NCBI GenBank assembly: GCA_030148305.1
Contig: JASBTS010000225.1
Location: forward strand, 1 to 53,867
DNA length: 53,867 nt
Origin: Allomuricauda sp.
GTDB taxonomy: Bacteria; Bacteroidota; Bacteroidia; Flavobacteriales; Flavobacteriaceae
Reading direction: 5' to 3'
Shown: piece after piece, positions 10,799 through 20,463 of the stretch
Numbering within the stretch: position 1 is the first letter of the stretch
Layout: the number at the start of each line of letters is the position of its first letter
Made by a program: the position numbers and the translations under genes
The notes under the pieces: generated by a model
What the model was told of the DNA's origin: nothing
What the model saw: only the letters and a program-made list of their open reading frames with translations
The model's database searches: none

Positions 10799-12586
10799 AT
10801 GGGTCTTATCAATTGGGGAAATGAACGTCCCGATTATCTGAAGTATTCCAAATATCTTTTTCAGATTGCATTCTATGCCAGTATCCTTGGATTGTTTTTG
10901 TTCATCGTCGATTTTGGTTTCGACAAATCACAGGAAATTCAAATTTGGTACAACACCTACTATTTTGTGGTCATTGCCCTTGGCATAGTGGCCACCGGGT
11001 TGCGGTATTTGGAGCATGATAAGCAGATGAAACGTTCGGTCTTCATCTTTGATGTCTTCAGTATTTTTGTCACGTTGGTTATTCTTTATGCCCATTTTTT
11101 GGGAGAAGAGGCACACCGTCATATTTCTTTTCTGTACAATGATAATTGGGTAAAGTTTGCCATCATCCTTACCTTCATCAGGGAATTTTCAGAACAGAAT
11201 ATCAACTATAAGAGAACGTTGCTCAATCCGGCACAGTTGTTCATCGCCAGTTTTTTTGCCATCATTTTGATAGGGGCCGTTTTGTTGATGCTTCCCAATG
11301 CAACCTATAATGGACTTTCTTTTTTAGATGCACTTTTCACCTCTACCAGTGCGGTCTGTGTTACTGGATTGATCGTGGTGGACACCGGAACTTATTTTAC
11401 CACTTTTGGCCAATCCGTTATTCTATTTTTGATACAGGCAGGGGGAATCGGGATATTGACCGTGGCGAGTTTCTTCAGTTACTTTTTCAAGGGAGGTACC
11501 TCGTACGACAATCAGTTGACGCTTAGTGATATGACCGGTTCAAATAAACTCGGTGAAGTATTTTCTACATTAAAACGAATTTTGGTCATCACCTTTTCCA
11601 TCGAATTTGTGGCTGCACTGTTGATCTATCTAAGCTTGGAAAAGGATTTCTTCGGTTCTTTTTTTGAGCGCACTTTCTTTTCCGTATTTCATGCAGTATC
11701 GGCATTCTGTAATGCGGGTTTTTCCACATTGCCCAACAGTTTGTTCGAGTCGGGCATTAGGTACAACTACACCTTTCAGGTCATTATTATCATTGCCTTT
11801 GTTTTGGGAGGTTTGGGCTTTCCCATCGTGGTCAATATCATTAAGTACCTCAAATACTTTTTACTGAGGATGTTCTTCTACTTTCAGGGAAAACAACAAA
11901 CCTATAAGCCATGGGTGTTGACCCTCAACAGCCGGATTACACTTCTCACCACAACTGCTTTGACCATTGTGGGAACCTTGTTTTTTTATTTTAACGAGTA
12001 CAACAATACCTTGGCGGAACACAATGGATTTGGAAAGTGGGTCACGGCTCTTTTTGGGGCGGCTACACCGAGAACGGCCGGTTTCAATTCGGTGGACATG
12101 GGTGCGCTTGACTTTTCAACTGTGATGATGCTATTCCTTTTGATGTGGATCGGTGCATCACCTGCATCTACCGGAGGTGGTATCAAGACGAATACCTTCG
12201 CTATCGCAACGCTAAACTTTCTAAGCTTGGCCAAGGGCAAGGCCAAGATCGAAATCTTTAGAAGGGAAATATCCGAAATATCGGTTCGACGTGCTTTTGC
12301 GGTGATATCCCTATCTCTTATGGTCATCGGGCTGGGCATCATTTTAATTTCCGTTTTTGACGGGGACAAAAAGTTGTTGGACATCGCCTTCGAGTGTTTT
12401 TCGGCATATAGTACCGTTGGATTGAGTTTGGGTATAACTGCAGATTTGAGCGCGGCCAGTAAATTTGTGATCATTGTGGTCATGTTTTTGGGAAGGGTGA
12501 GCATGCTGACTCTGTTGATTGCTGTATTTAAAAAGGTAAAAGAGAAGAATTATAAGTATCCGGTGGAAGAACTCACCATAAATTAA
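10799..12586 (+). CDS. TrkH/KtrB-family potassium uptake channel subunit
   Basis: FTSTSAVCVTGL, HAVSAFCNAGFS, GAATPRTAGFNSVD, SAYSTVGLSLG selectivity-loop repeats; ORF track uses TTG 10769, ATG 10799 preferred. Confidence 0.9.
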   Translation: MGLINWGNERPDYLKYSKYLFQIAFYASILGLFLFIVDFGFDKSQEIQIWYNTYYFVVIALGIVATGLRYLEHDKQMKRSVFIFDVFSIFVTLVILYAHFLGEEAHRHISFLYNDNWVKFAIILTFIREFSEQNINYKRTLLNPAQLFIASFFAIILIGAVLLMLPNATYNGLSFLDALFTSTSAVCVTGLIVVDTGTYFTTFGQSVILFLIQAGGIGILTVASFFSYFFKGGTSYDNQLTLSDMTGSNKLGEVFSTLKRILVITFSIEFVAALLIYLSLEKDFFGSFFERTFFSVFHAVSAFCNAGFSTLPNSLFESGIRYNYTFQVIIIIAFVLGGLGFPIVVNIIKYLKYFLLRMFFYFQGKQQTYKPWVLTLNSRITLLTTTALTIVGTLFFYFNEYNNTLAEHNGFGKWVTALFGAATPRTAGFNSVDMGALDFSTVMMLFLLMWIGASPASTGGGIKTNTFAIATLNFLSLAKGKAKIEIFRREISEISVRRAFAVISLSLMVIGLGIILISVFDGDKKLLDIAFECFSAYSTVGLSLGITADLSAASKFVIIVVMFLGRVSMLTLLIAVFKKVKEKNYKYPVEELTIN

Positions 12587-12597
12587 AAGTCAGGCTT

Positions 12598-13281
12598 ATG
12601 AAATATATTGTTGTGGGATTGGGAAGCTTTGGGGCCTCATTGGCGGCGAAATTGACCGAGGCGGGAAATGAAGTAATAGGTATAGACACCAACATGGATC
12701 GGGTGGACCATTATAAGGAACATATTTCACATACTATTTGTATGGATGCCACGGATGAGTTTACGGTGGCTGGACTGCCTCTAAAGGATACGGATATGGT
12801 TGTGGTGGCCATTGGTGAAGACAAGGGTGCCAGTGTCATGGCCACGGCATTGTTCAAGAATCTTCAGGTAAAAAGATTGATCAGTAGGTCCATTGATACC
12901 CTGCATGAAAAGGTACTTCATGCCATTGGTGTGGACGAAATTGTGCATCCAGAGGAAGAATCCGCCGAACGTTGGGCAAAGAAACTGTGTTTGAAAGGTG
13001 TGGTGGATTCTTTTGAATTGAATGACGATTTCAGCATTGTTGAAGTAAGTGTTCCTGTAAAACTTCACGGGAAAACCATCAGGGACAGCAATATTCGCGA
13101 ACAGTACAACCTTTTAGTGTTGACCACTATTGCCAATACACAGGAAAGGACTATAGTGGGCAAGGTGAAATTTGTGACCGAAGTTAAAGGCGTGGCCAAC
13201 CCCAACAGCGTGCTCAACAAAGATGACCTGATCGTTGTTTATGGCGCCAATAAAGACATCAAAAAATTCTTAAAGGACTAA
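12598..13281 (+). CDS. TrkA/KtrA-family RCK potassium channel regulatory subunit
   Basis: MKYIVVGLGSFGASLAAKLTEAGNEVIGID Rossmann/RCK-N, RCK-C domain; adjacent to KtrB-like gene. Confidence 0.9.
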   Translation: MKYIVVGLGSFGASLAAKLTEAGNEVIGIDTNMDRVDHYKEHISHTICMDATDEFTVAGLPLKDTDMVVVAIGEDKGASVMATALFKNLQVKRLISRSIDTLHEKVLHAIGVDEIVHPEEESAERWAKKLCLKGVVDSFELNDDFSIVEVSVPVKLHGKTIRDSNIREQYNLLVLTTIANTQERTIVGKVKFVTEVKGVANPNSVLNKDDLIVVYGANKDIKKFLKD

Positions 13282-13308
13282 AAACTTAAGGTTTAGCAAA
13301 ATCCTCTT

Positions 13309-14361
13309 TTATTTTTTTGGATTCAAAATGGGTTGCGGTTGTACCCCATCAAAAGTCATGATGATGTTCTTGATGGTGCCATCTTCATTGAATTCCATTT
13401 TGTCGATACACACCACCCGATGGTCCCTGTCCAAATTAGGGATGGGTCTTCGGTGATAGATCATATACCAATCATCCGTTCCCGGTACCTGGATAACCGA
13501 ATTGTGCCCAGCACCAGTGGCAATGGAACGATCGGCTTCCAAAATGGTGCCGATTCTTTCAAACGGACCTTTTGGACTTTTGCCCATGGCATAGGCCACT
13601 TTGTAGGTGTCGTTGGTCCATCCTCCTTCAGACCACATCAAATAATAGGTGTTGTTCCGTAAGAACATCAAAGGACCTTCCACATAGCCTTCAGGGGTGA
13701 TTTCTTTAAAGATTTCGCCATCTTCAAAAGGGACAAACCCCGTGAAATCATCATTTAAAATCCCCATATTACAATGGCTCCATCCACCATAAAAGAAATA
13801 GTGGGTGCCATCCACATCCTTAAATACAAATTGGTCAATGGGTTGGGCATCATTATAAAAATCGGAGACAAGGGGTTTTCCCAAATAATCTTTGAACGGT
13901 CCGGATGGAGAATTAGCAATCGCTATCCCGATGCCTCCATAATGGTTGATATCGTTTTCGGTATCCCACATGGGACCGCCAGGCCGTTGCACATCATTAG
14001 CAGAGAAAAAAAGAAAATACTTTCCATCCTTTTCTATGGCAGCAGGGGCCCAAATGGCCTGCTTTGCCCATTTAACAATGCTCGTGTCCAAAACGCGGGA
14101 ATGTTTTTCCCAAGTCACTAAATCCTTCGAAGAAAACGCATCCAAAAACACTTGGTCCGTATACTTAGCCGAAAAGGTGGGATAGATCCAATATTCTTGA
14201 CCAAAAACTACTCCTTCGGGATCGGCATACCAACCTTCAAAAATAGGGTTGCCGGAAGTTTGGGCAATTGTTGTGTTCCGATAGGATTTACAACCTAGGG
14301 TCAATACCAATGATATCGAAAGGATATAACCTATTGGCCGTACTTTTAGGGTTGAATTCAT
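13309..14361 (-). CDS. Glycoside hydrolase family 43-like lipoprotein (beta-xylosidase/arabinofuranosidase type)
   Basis: GWYADPEGVVFGQEYWIYPT, IWAPAAIEKDGKYFLFFSA, YVEGPLMFLRNNTYYLMWSEGGW; lipobox LTLGC. Confidence 0.85.
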   Translation of the reverse strand: MNSTLKVRPIGYILSISLVLTLGCKSYRNTTIAQTSGNPIFEGWYADPEGVVFGQEYWIYPTFSAKYTDQVFLDAFSSKDLVTWEKHSRVLDTSIVKWAKQAIWAPAAIEKDGKYFLFFSANDVQRPGGPMWDTENDINHYGGIGIAIANSPSGPFKDYLGKPLVSDFYNDAQPIDQFVFKDVDGTHYFFYGGWSHCNMGILNDDFTGFVPFEDGEIFKEITPEGYVEGPLMFLRNNTYYLMWSEGGWTNDTYKVAYAMGKSPKGPFERIGTILEADRSIATGAGHNSVIQVPGTDDWYMIYHRRPIPNLDRDHRVVCIDKMEFNEDGTIKNIIMTFDGVQPQPILNPKK

Positions 14362-14390
14362 TTTGATGGTTTTGTTATTTATTCAAAAAT

Positions 14391-14801
14391 TTATGTTCTG
14401 TCCTTCACTGGGATAACAAACTTGAGACCTGACCAAATCTCGCTCACGGCACAAACTTTGATGTCCACTAATCCATTGCTTAATCCGATCTCTCTTACTA
14501 TATTTCCATCTAGATCGGTTGGTATCTTGGATGTTTTCTTAGGCCACGAAATCCATATGGTGCCATGCTGTCCAATCTCTTGACGCAGCTTATTGATATC
14601 TTCTTCAAGTTGGTTCCTACTATCGGAAAAGTAATGGATGAGATCCTTTTTTAAGTCAGGATCGTTAATCCATTCCAAGTCATCCGGCAGGTCCGAAAAT
14701 AATTCAAAATATCCGTTTGGTGCATGGATCACAGAAATTTTGTAGCCAGGTTTAATACCCAGTTTTTTTGCCAATGGAGTGCCTGAATAACCAGCGGTCA
14801 T
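14391..14801 (-). CDS. DUF3052-like protein
   Basis: AGYSGTPLAKKLGIKPGYKISVIHAP...IWISWPKKTSKIPTDLDGNIVREIGLSNGLVDIKVCAVSEIWSGLKFV. Confidence 0.75.
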   Translation of the reverse strand: MTAGYSGTPLAKKLGIKPGYKISVIHAPNGYFELFSDLPDDLEWINDPDLKKDLIHYFSDSRNQLEEDINKLRQEIGQHGTIWISWPKKTSKIPTDLDGNIVREIGLSNGLVDIKVCAVSEIWSGLKFVIPVKDRT

Positions 14802-14953
14802 TTTTCTCTTGGTTTTAGAATTTTGATTGACAGTAGTTTGTGAACGGAAGATACAAAGTTATTCGTCAGCTAAAAAGTGGCTTTTTTGTTTGGATTTCAT
14901 CAAAAATGGTTTGAAAAATGTATGAAAGGGTACTGAAATCTTAGTACATTGCA

Positions 14954-14973
14954 ATATGTACACACGTACATAT
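14954..14973. promoter_or_regulatory. Perfect 8+4+8 palindrome upstream of the molybdenum-cofactor operon (candidate ModE-like operator)
   Basis: ATATGTAC-ACAC-GTACATAT, ending 9 nt before ATG 14983. Confidence 0.5.
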
Positions 14974-14982
14974 CGCGAAACA

Positions 14983-16137
14983 ATGGTGGCAAACAATAGA
15001 ATATATTTGGATTTCAATGCAACCACACCGGTAGACCCGAAAGTGTTGGATGCCATGTTGCCCTATTTCTCAGAAAATTTTGGAAATGCCACAAGCGACC
15101 ATTCCTATGGATGGTATGCGAATGATGCCGTGGAAAAAGCCCGAAAGCAAATTTCGAGCGCTTTGGTTTGCCGGGCCAATGAGATTTTATTCACTTCAGG
15201 GGCCACGGAAGCCGCAAATTTAGCCCTGTTCGGATTTTGCAAGGCAAACCAACATAGAGGCAACCATATCATCACTTGTAAAACGGAACATAAAGCCATT
15301 TTGGAAACTCTGGGGGCATTGGAAAACCAAGGCTTTCAAGTAACCTATTTGGATGTGGACGCTCAAGGAAGCATTGACTTGGAACAGTTTCAAGCAGCAT
15401 TGTTACCCACGACCATTTTGGTGTGCCTCATGTTGGCGAACAACGAAACGGGGGTCATCCATCCTATAAAAACTATTTCCAAATTAGCCCAAGATCGTGG
15501 TGTAGCGATTATATCCGATATTACCCAAGCCGTTGGAAAAATCCCTGTCGACCTTAAAGAGTTGAACATAGATTTGGCCATTTTCTCCGCCCATAAAATT
15601 TATGGACCCAAGGGAATAGGAGCTTTATACCTGAACAAAAAGAAGCAGGTAAAATTGAAAAAGCAGCTTTTTGGAGGCAGCCAAGAACAGGGGCTTCGCC
15701 CCGGTACGCTTAATGTTCCTGCCATTGTGGGGTTTGGGGAAGCTTGTGAGATCATCACTTCCAAAATGGAAGAGGAAAGCAACCGATTGTTGCAGTTGAG
15801 AAATCAATTGGAACAAAGGCTTCTTCAGGTGGAGGGGACCAAAATCAATGGTGAGAATGTACCGCGCTTGGCCAACACCGTCAACGTTACTTTTTCGGAC
15901 GTGGATGGTTCCAAATTGTTGTTGCATCTCAAAAGATTGGCTGTTTCCAGGGGGTCTGCCTGCAATGCCAATCTAATCAGTCCATCCCATGTATTGATGG
16001 CGATGGGACATGGTGAAACCTCGGCATTGGCAAGTCTTCGGATAAGTATGGGACAATCCACCACAAAAGAGGATTTGGATGTAGCGGTTGAGGAAATTTC
16101 AAAAGTGATCAACCAACTTAAGACTGTTTCTGTATGA
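14983..16137 (+). CDS. Cysteine desulfurase (NifS/IscS family), probably serving the Moco/XDH pathway
   Basis: YLDFNATTPVDPKVLDAM, FSAHKIYGPKGIGALYL (PLP Lys), SRGSACNA (catalytic Cys); start moved from 14956, which lies inside a palindrome, to ATG 14983. Confidence 0.9.
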   Translation: MVANNRIYLDFNATTPVDPKVLDAMLPYFSENFGNATSDHSYGWYANDAVEKARKQISSALVCRANEILFTSGATEAANLALFGFCKANQHRGNHIITCKTEHKAILETLGALENQGFQVTYLDVDAQGSIDLEQFQAALLPTTILVCLMLANNETGVIHPIKTISKLAQDRGVAIISDITQAVGKIPVDLKELNIDLAIFSAHKIYGPKGIGALYLNKKKQVKLKKQLFGGSQEQGLRPGTLNVPAIVGFGEACEIITSKMEEESNRLLQLRNQLEQRLLQVEGTKINGENVPRLANTVNVTFSDVDGSKLLLHLKRLAVSRGSACNANLISPSHVLMAMGHGETSALASLRISMGQSTTKEDLDVAVEEISKVINQLKTVSV

Positions 16138-17288
16138 GAGAGTTGGATGCTATCATAACAAAATATGAAGAGTTAAAAGCCCAAAATATCGGTTGTGTTT
16201 TGGCCACAGTGGTTCATGTAGAAGGATCATCTTACCGTAGGGCAGGCGCACGAATGCTGGTGGACGAATTCGGAACCATAACCGGTGCCATCAGCGGTGG
16301 TTGTTTGGAAGGGGATGCCCTCCGTAAGGCACTATATGCTTGGGAAAGAAAGGAAAACAGATTGGTTTCCTACGATACCAGTGATGAGGATGATGCCGTG
16401 GTAGGGGCACAGTTGGGCTGTAATGGAGTAATTCAAGTGTTGTTCGAACCCATTGACTTTGCTTCAAGTGAAAATGCTTGTGAAATTTTAAGCAATGCTT
16501 CCAAATTGGAAGAACCGGTGGCCATCACCATTGGTTTCAATCTGGACCACAGGAATGATCAACCCGGTACCAAGATGATGGTTTCATCATCCGAAGTGAT
16601 GACTTCCAACAGTTTAAATGAAAGGATTTTGGAGGTTCTGTTGAAGGAAAGTAACAAGGTTTTGGAGAATAATGAGTCGCGTTTTGTGGCTTTGGAATCG
16701 AACGGAAACCAATTTCAGGCTTTTGTACAAATACTGCAACCACCTGTTAAATTGGTGTTGGTAGGAGCTGGGAACGATGCCCAACTCTTGGCCCAACAGG
16801 CTGAACTTTTGGGGTGGAAAGTATTTGTCACCGATGGTCGCCCAACGCATGCCAATAAAGAACGTTTTGCCGGGTCCTGTCAGGTGATGGTATCCAAACC
16901 GGAAGAGACGCTTAAAAATATAAAGATCGATACCCGGACCTGTTTTGTGCTCATGAGCCATAATTATAATTATGACCTGGCGGTACTGGAGCTTTTATTG
17001 GACCAGCCACAACTTTTTTATATCGGTATTCTTGGGCCATTGAAAAAATACAACCGTATGTTGGATGATTTGGAGCAAAAAGGCCTACATATTTCACAAC
17101 AGGATTTGGCCAAGATCCATGCCCCGGTGGGATTGGAAATCGGTGCAGAAACCCCCGCCGAGATTGGCCTGTCCATTTTAGCGGAAATCCAAAGCGTGCT
17201 GAAAGGAAAGCAGGCACGACCTTTAAAACATAGATCGACTCCCATCCATGACAAGGAAGGGAACGAATTTCAAAAAATAAATATTTGA
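16134..17288 (+). CDS. XdhC/CoxI-family molybdenum-enzyme maturation protein
   Basis: SSYRRAGARMLVDEFGTITGAISGGCLEGD and C-terminal Rossmann domain (LVLVGAGNDAQLLAQQAELLGWKVFVTDGRP; HAPVGLEIGAETPAEIGLSILAEI). Confidence 0.92.
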   Translation: MRELDAIITKYEELKAQNIGCVLATVVHVEGSSYRRAGARMLVDEFGTITGAISGGCLEGDALRKALYAWERKENRLVSYDTSDEDDAVVGAQLGCNGVIQVLFEPIDFASSENACEILSNASKLEEPVAITIGFNLDHRNDQPGTKMMVSSSEVMTSNSLNERILEVLLKESNKVLENNESRFVALESNGNQFQAFVQILQPPVKLVLVGAGNDAQLLAQQAELLGWKVFVTDGRPTHANKERFAGSCQVMVSKPEETLKNIKIDTRTCFVLMSHNYNYDLAVLELLLDQPQLFYIGILGPLKKYNRMLDDLEQKGLHISQQDLAKIHAPVGLEIGAETPAEIGLSILAEIQSVLKGKQARPLKHRSTPIHDKEGNEFQKINI

Positions 17289-17884
17289 GTAAAACAGCAA
17301 AAATAGGAGTAGTCATTTTGGCGGCTGGTGGATCAAGCCGATTGGGTCGCCCCAAGCAATTAGTAAAGTTCAAAGGAAAACCACTTTTACAGCACACCAT
17401 TGATTTGGTGGAAAAGTTGGATTTCAAAAAGAAAATTTTGGTTTTGGGTTCCAGTCAGGATTTGATCTTAAACGAAGTGGATAGCAAGAATTTTGAAGTA
17501 TTGTCAAACCCAGATTGGGAACAAGGTATGGCAGGCAGTATAAAAATCGGGTTACAGGAATTGAGCCGTGATGTGGAAATGGAACACATCCTTCTATTGC
17601 TTTCCGATCAACCTTTTTTGACCACGGAGTACATACAAAGATTGAGCATGGCACATGTGTATCAAAAACCGATGGCAACCTATTCAAAATACGGCTCAGA
17701 AATGGGTGTTCCGGCCATTTTTTCCAAAGCTGCTTTTCCGTTTTTGGAAAATTTAAAGGGAGACCAAGGAGCCAAAAAATTAACAACGAATGCAGATTTC
17801 GTTTATAGAACGATAGAATTTGAGCACGGTGGTTTTGATATCGATACGGAAGCGGATGTGGAAAAACTGAAAGGATTGGAATAA
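17285..17884 (+). CDS. MobA/MocA-like nucleotidyltransferase (molybdenum cofactor cytidylyl/guanylyltransferase family)
   Basis: VVILAAGGSSRLGRPKQLVKFKGKPLLQHTI; LLSDQPFLTTEYI; overlaps xdhC-like gene. Confidence 0.9.
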   Translation: MSKTAKIGVVILAAGGSSRLGRPKQLVKFKGKPLLQHTIDLVEKLDFKKKILVLGSSQDLILNEVDSKNFEVLSNPDWEQGMAGSIKIGLQELSRDVEMEHILLLLSDQPFLTTEYIQRLSMAHVYQKPMATYSKYGSEMGVPAIFSKAAFPFLENLKGDQGAKKLTTNADFVYRTIEFEHGGFDIDTEADVEKLKGLE

Positions 17885-18120
17885 TGAGGGTCACCGTAAA
17901 ATATTTTGGTCAGGTAGCTGAAGCCATGGGTACAAGTCAAGAAGTTTTGCATTTGACTAGTGCTACAACGGCTCATGAATTAAAATTGAAGTGTTTGGGC
18001 CCACTTGGAATCATGGACCAAGAATCCATTCAAGTGGCCGTGAACCAAAATTTAGATGAATACATCATATTAAAAGATGGGGATGAGGTGGCCCTATTGC
18101 CACCCTTCGCAGGCGGATGA
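17884..18120 (+). CDS. moaD: MoaD/ThiS-family sulfur carrier
   Basis: 78 aa beta-grasp-size protein ending in LLPPFAGG (C-terminal Gly-Gly). Confidence 0.9.
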   Translation: MRVTVKYFGQVAEAMGTSQEVLHLTSATTAHELKLKCLGPLGIMDQESIQVAVNQNLDEYIILKDGDEVALLPPFAGG

Positions 18121-19133
18121 ACAGATACGATAGACAAATAAAGCTACAGGAAGTGGGTGCTGAAGGACAGGACAAACTACGCCAAGCCAAAGTGTTGATT
18201 GTTGGTGTGGGCGGTTTGGGTTGTCCCGCTGCCTTGTATTTGTCGGCCGCAGGTGTCGGTACCATTGGCCTGATGGACCATGATAAGGTAGACATGACCA
18301 ATCTCCATAGACAAGTGTTGTTCCAAGAATCGGATTTGGATAAATCGAAAGCTGTTGCCGCAGCGGAACATTTGTCCAGAAGAAATAGTGAGGTCGTTTT
18401 TGAAATCATTCAGGAAGCCTTGACGCAAGAAAATGCGGAAAGCATAATTGGTGGATATGATATTGTTCTGGATGGCACTGATAATTTTGAGACCAAATAC
18501 CTGATAAACGATGCTTGTCTTTTGTCTGGCAAGCCATGGGTATATGCTTCCATCTATAAAAATGAAGGGCAACTCTCGGTATTCAATTACCAAAAGGGGC
18601 CAAGTTATAGATGTTTGTTCCCCAAAACCACTCGGCAAAACATCAGTTGTGAGGCAACAGGGGTCTTGGGGGTTCTACCAGGCCTGGTGGGTACCATGCA
18701 GGCTGCAGAGGTTTTGAAAATGATTTTGGGTAAAGGTAAAGTATTGTCCGGCAAGTTGAAACTCATCAATATTTTGATGGGAACGGAACAACTTATCAAC
18801 ATAAAAAAAAGACCCGAGGAGATTGAAAGAATCAAAATGAATGGCATTGTTCCCGTAAGAGTGGAATGCACCTTAAAAAGTGGATTTCAGTGGTATTTGG
18901 ATGTCAGGGAAATCTTTGAACAGCCTAAACCCAGTGGAAGCAACATTTTAAAAATACCGATGGGAGACCTAGTGGTGCGCCATCATGAAATACCAAAGGA
19001 CCAACAAGTTATGGTGTTTTGTCAATCCGGAAAGCGGAGCCAAAATGCCATAGAAATACTGGAAAGGGAATTCGGGTTCAACAACCTGATCAATGTGGAA
19101 GGGGGAATTGAAACCATCATCAATGGAGACTAA
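18117..19133 (+). CDS. moeB: MoeB/ThiF-family adenylyltransferase with C-terminal rhodanese domain
   Basis: RYDRQIKLQEVGAEGQDKLRQAKVLIVGVGGLGCPAALYL; DGTDNFETKYLINDACLLSGKPWVYASI; rhodanese VMVFCQSGKRSQNAIEIL. Confidence 0.92.
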   Translation: MNRYDRQIKLQEVGAEGQDKLRQAKVLIVGVGGLGCPAALYLSAAGVGTIGLMDHDKVDMTNLHRQVLFQESDLDKSKAVAAAEHLSRRNSEVVFEIIQEALTQENAESIIGGYDIVLDGTDNFETKYLINDACLLSGKPWVYASIYKNEGQLSVFNYQKGPSYRCLFPKTTRQNISCEATGVLGVLPGLVGTMQAAEVLKMILGKGKVLSGKLKLINILMGTEQLINIKKRPEEIERIKMNGIVPVRVECTLKSGFQWYLDVREIFEQPKPSGSNILKIPMGDLVVRHHEIPKDQQVMVFCQSGKRSQNAIEILEREFGFNNLINVEGGIETIINGD

Positions 19134-19566
19134 AAAAATAAAAAAGGTTTTTGTGGAAGGGCCCATACCCCCTGAGAAAATTGCCCAGTCCGTGGCAAAC
19201 CATCAGAGTAAGACCCAAATTGGTGCACACAGTATTTTTTTGGGCCAGATCAGGGCCGATGTGATCGATGGCAAAACAGTGGCCGCGATTCAGTACACGG
19301 CGTACGAAGAAATGGCGGAAAAAGTATTTCACGAGATAAGGGAATCGGCATTTGCCAGATTTGATATCACCTGCGCCCATATTTATCATAGTTTGGGAAC
19401 TGTGAAGACTGGGGAGCTTTGTCTGTTCGTCTTTACCTCGTCCGCCCATAGAAAGATTGCCATGGAAGCCACCAATTATTTTGTGGAGGAAATCAAGGCG
19501 AAAGTACCCATCTTCGGCAAGGAAATCTTCGAGGATGAAACCCATCAATGGAAAGTCAACAAGTAA
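19123..19566 (+). CDS. moaE: Molybdopterin synthase catalytic subunit MoaE
   Basis: GAHSIFLGQIRADVIDGKTVAAIQYTAYEEMAEKV; VKTGELCLFVFTSSAHR; KVPIFGKEIFEDETHQWKVNK. Confidence 0.93.
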   Translation: METKKIKKVFVEGPIPPEKIAQSVANHQSKTQIGAHSIFLGQIRADVIDGKTVAAIQYTAYEEMAEKVFHEIRESAFARFDITCAHIYHSLGTVKTGELCLFVFTSSAHRKIAMEATNYFVEEIKAKVPIFGKEIFEDETHQWKVNK

Positions 19567-20463
19567 ATGGTCGATATAACACACAAAGTGAACACCTTGC
19601 GGGAAGCTCCCGCGGAGGCCATCGTAAAAACGAGTAGCCCAGATACCATCAATGCCCTAAAGAACAATCAAGTTCCCAAAGGAAATGTGTTTGAAATGGC
19701 CAAGGCCGCTGGGCTGTTGGGGGTGAAAAAGACCCCAGATTTGCTACCTGATTGCCATCCCTTACCTATCGAATTCACGGGGATTGAATATGAGATCAAA
19801 GGGCTTGAGATTGTCATCACCCTAACGGTAAAGACCATTTATAAAACCGGGGTGGAAGTGGAAGCCATGCATGGGGTAAGCGTGGTGGCACTCACCATGT
19901 ACGACATGCTTAAACCCATTGATAAAAATGTGGAAATCGGAACCATTCGGTTAAAATCCAAAAAAGGCGGAAAATCGTCCTTCAAATTAAACACTGATGG
20001 ATTAAAGGCCCATGTAGTGGTCTGTTCCGATACCATTTCCAAAGGAAAAGGAGAAGATACCGCAGGAGAAGGCATTCTGTTAAAACTACAGGATTTAGGG
20101 TTGGAAACGGAAAAAACCATCATCCCGGATGAACCTTCGGAGATTGTGAAAATTTTGGAGACCACCTCATCGGATCTCATCATCTATACTGGCGGAACAG
20201 GCGTTGGTCCCCGTGATGTAACGCCCCAAACCTTGGAACCCTTATTGGATATCCGACTGAAAGGCGTGGAGGAGCAAATGCGGAGCTACGGTCAAGAACG
20301 TATGCCGTATGCCATGTTTTCCCGTTCCGTGGCAGGGATAAAAGACGGAAAATTGGTATTGGCCTTCCCGGGTTCATCCCGTGGGGCATTGGAGTCCATG
20401 GAGGCCATTTTTCCACATGTGTTGCATGCATTTAAGGTGATAGAAGGAAAACGACATGATTGA
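19567..20463 (+). CDS. moaCB: Bifunctional MoaC-MoaB fusion protein
   Basis: N-terminal MoaC (LLPDCHPLPIEFTGIEYEI; GVEVEAMHGVSVVALTMYDMLKPID) fused to MoaB (DLIIYTGGTGVGPRDVTPQTLEPLLD; AFPGSSRGALESMEAI). Confidence 0.93.
   Translation: MVDITHKVNTLREAPAEAIVKTSSPDTINALKNNQVPKGNVFEMAKAAGLLGVKKTPDLLPDCHPLPIEFTGIEYEIKGLEIVITLTVKTIYKTGVEVEAMHGVSVVALTMYDMLKPIDKNVEIGTIRLKSKKGGKSSFKLNTDGLKAHVVVCSDTISKGKGEDTAGEGILLKLQDLGLETEKTIIPDEPSEIVKILETTSSDLIIYTGGTGVGPRDVTPQTLEPLLDIRLKGVEEQMRSYGQERMPYAMFSRSVAGIKDGKLVLAFPGSSRGALESMEAIFPHVLHAFKVIEGKRHD

Noticed and set aside
14802-14982. Moco riboswitch upstream of the Moco operon
   Set aside because: No long structured leader visible; only a short palindrome adjacent to the start codon
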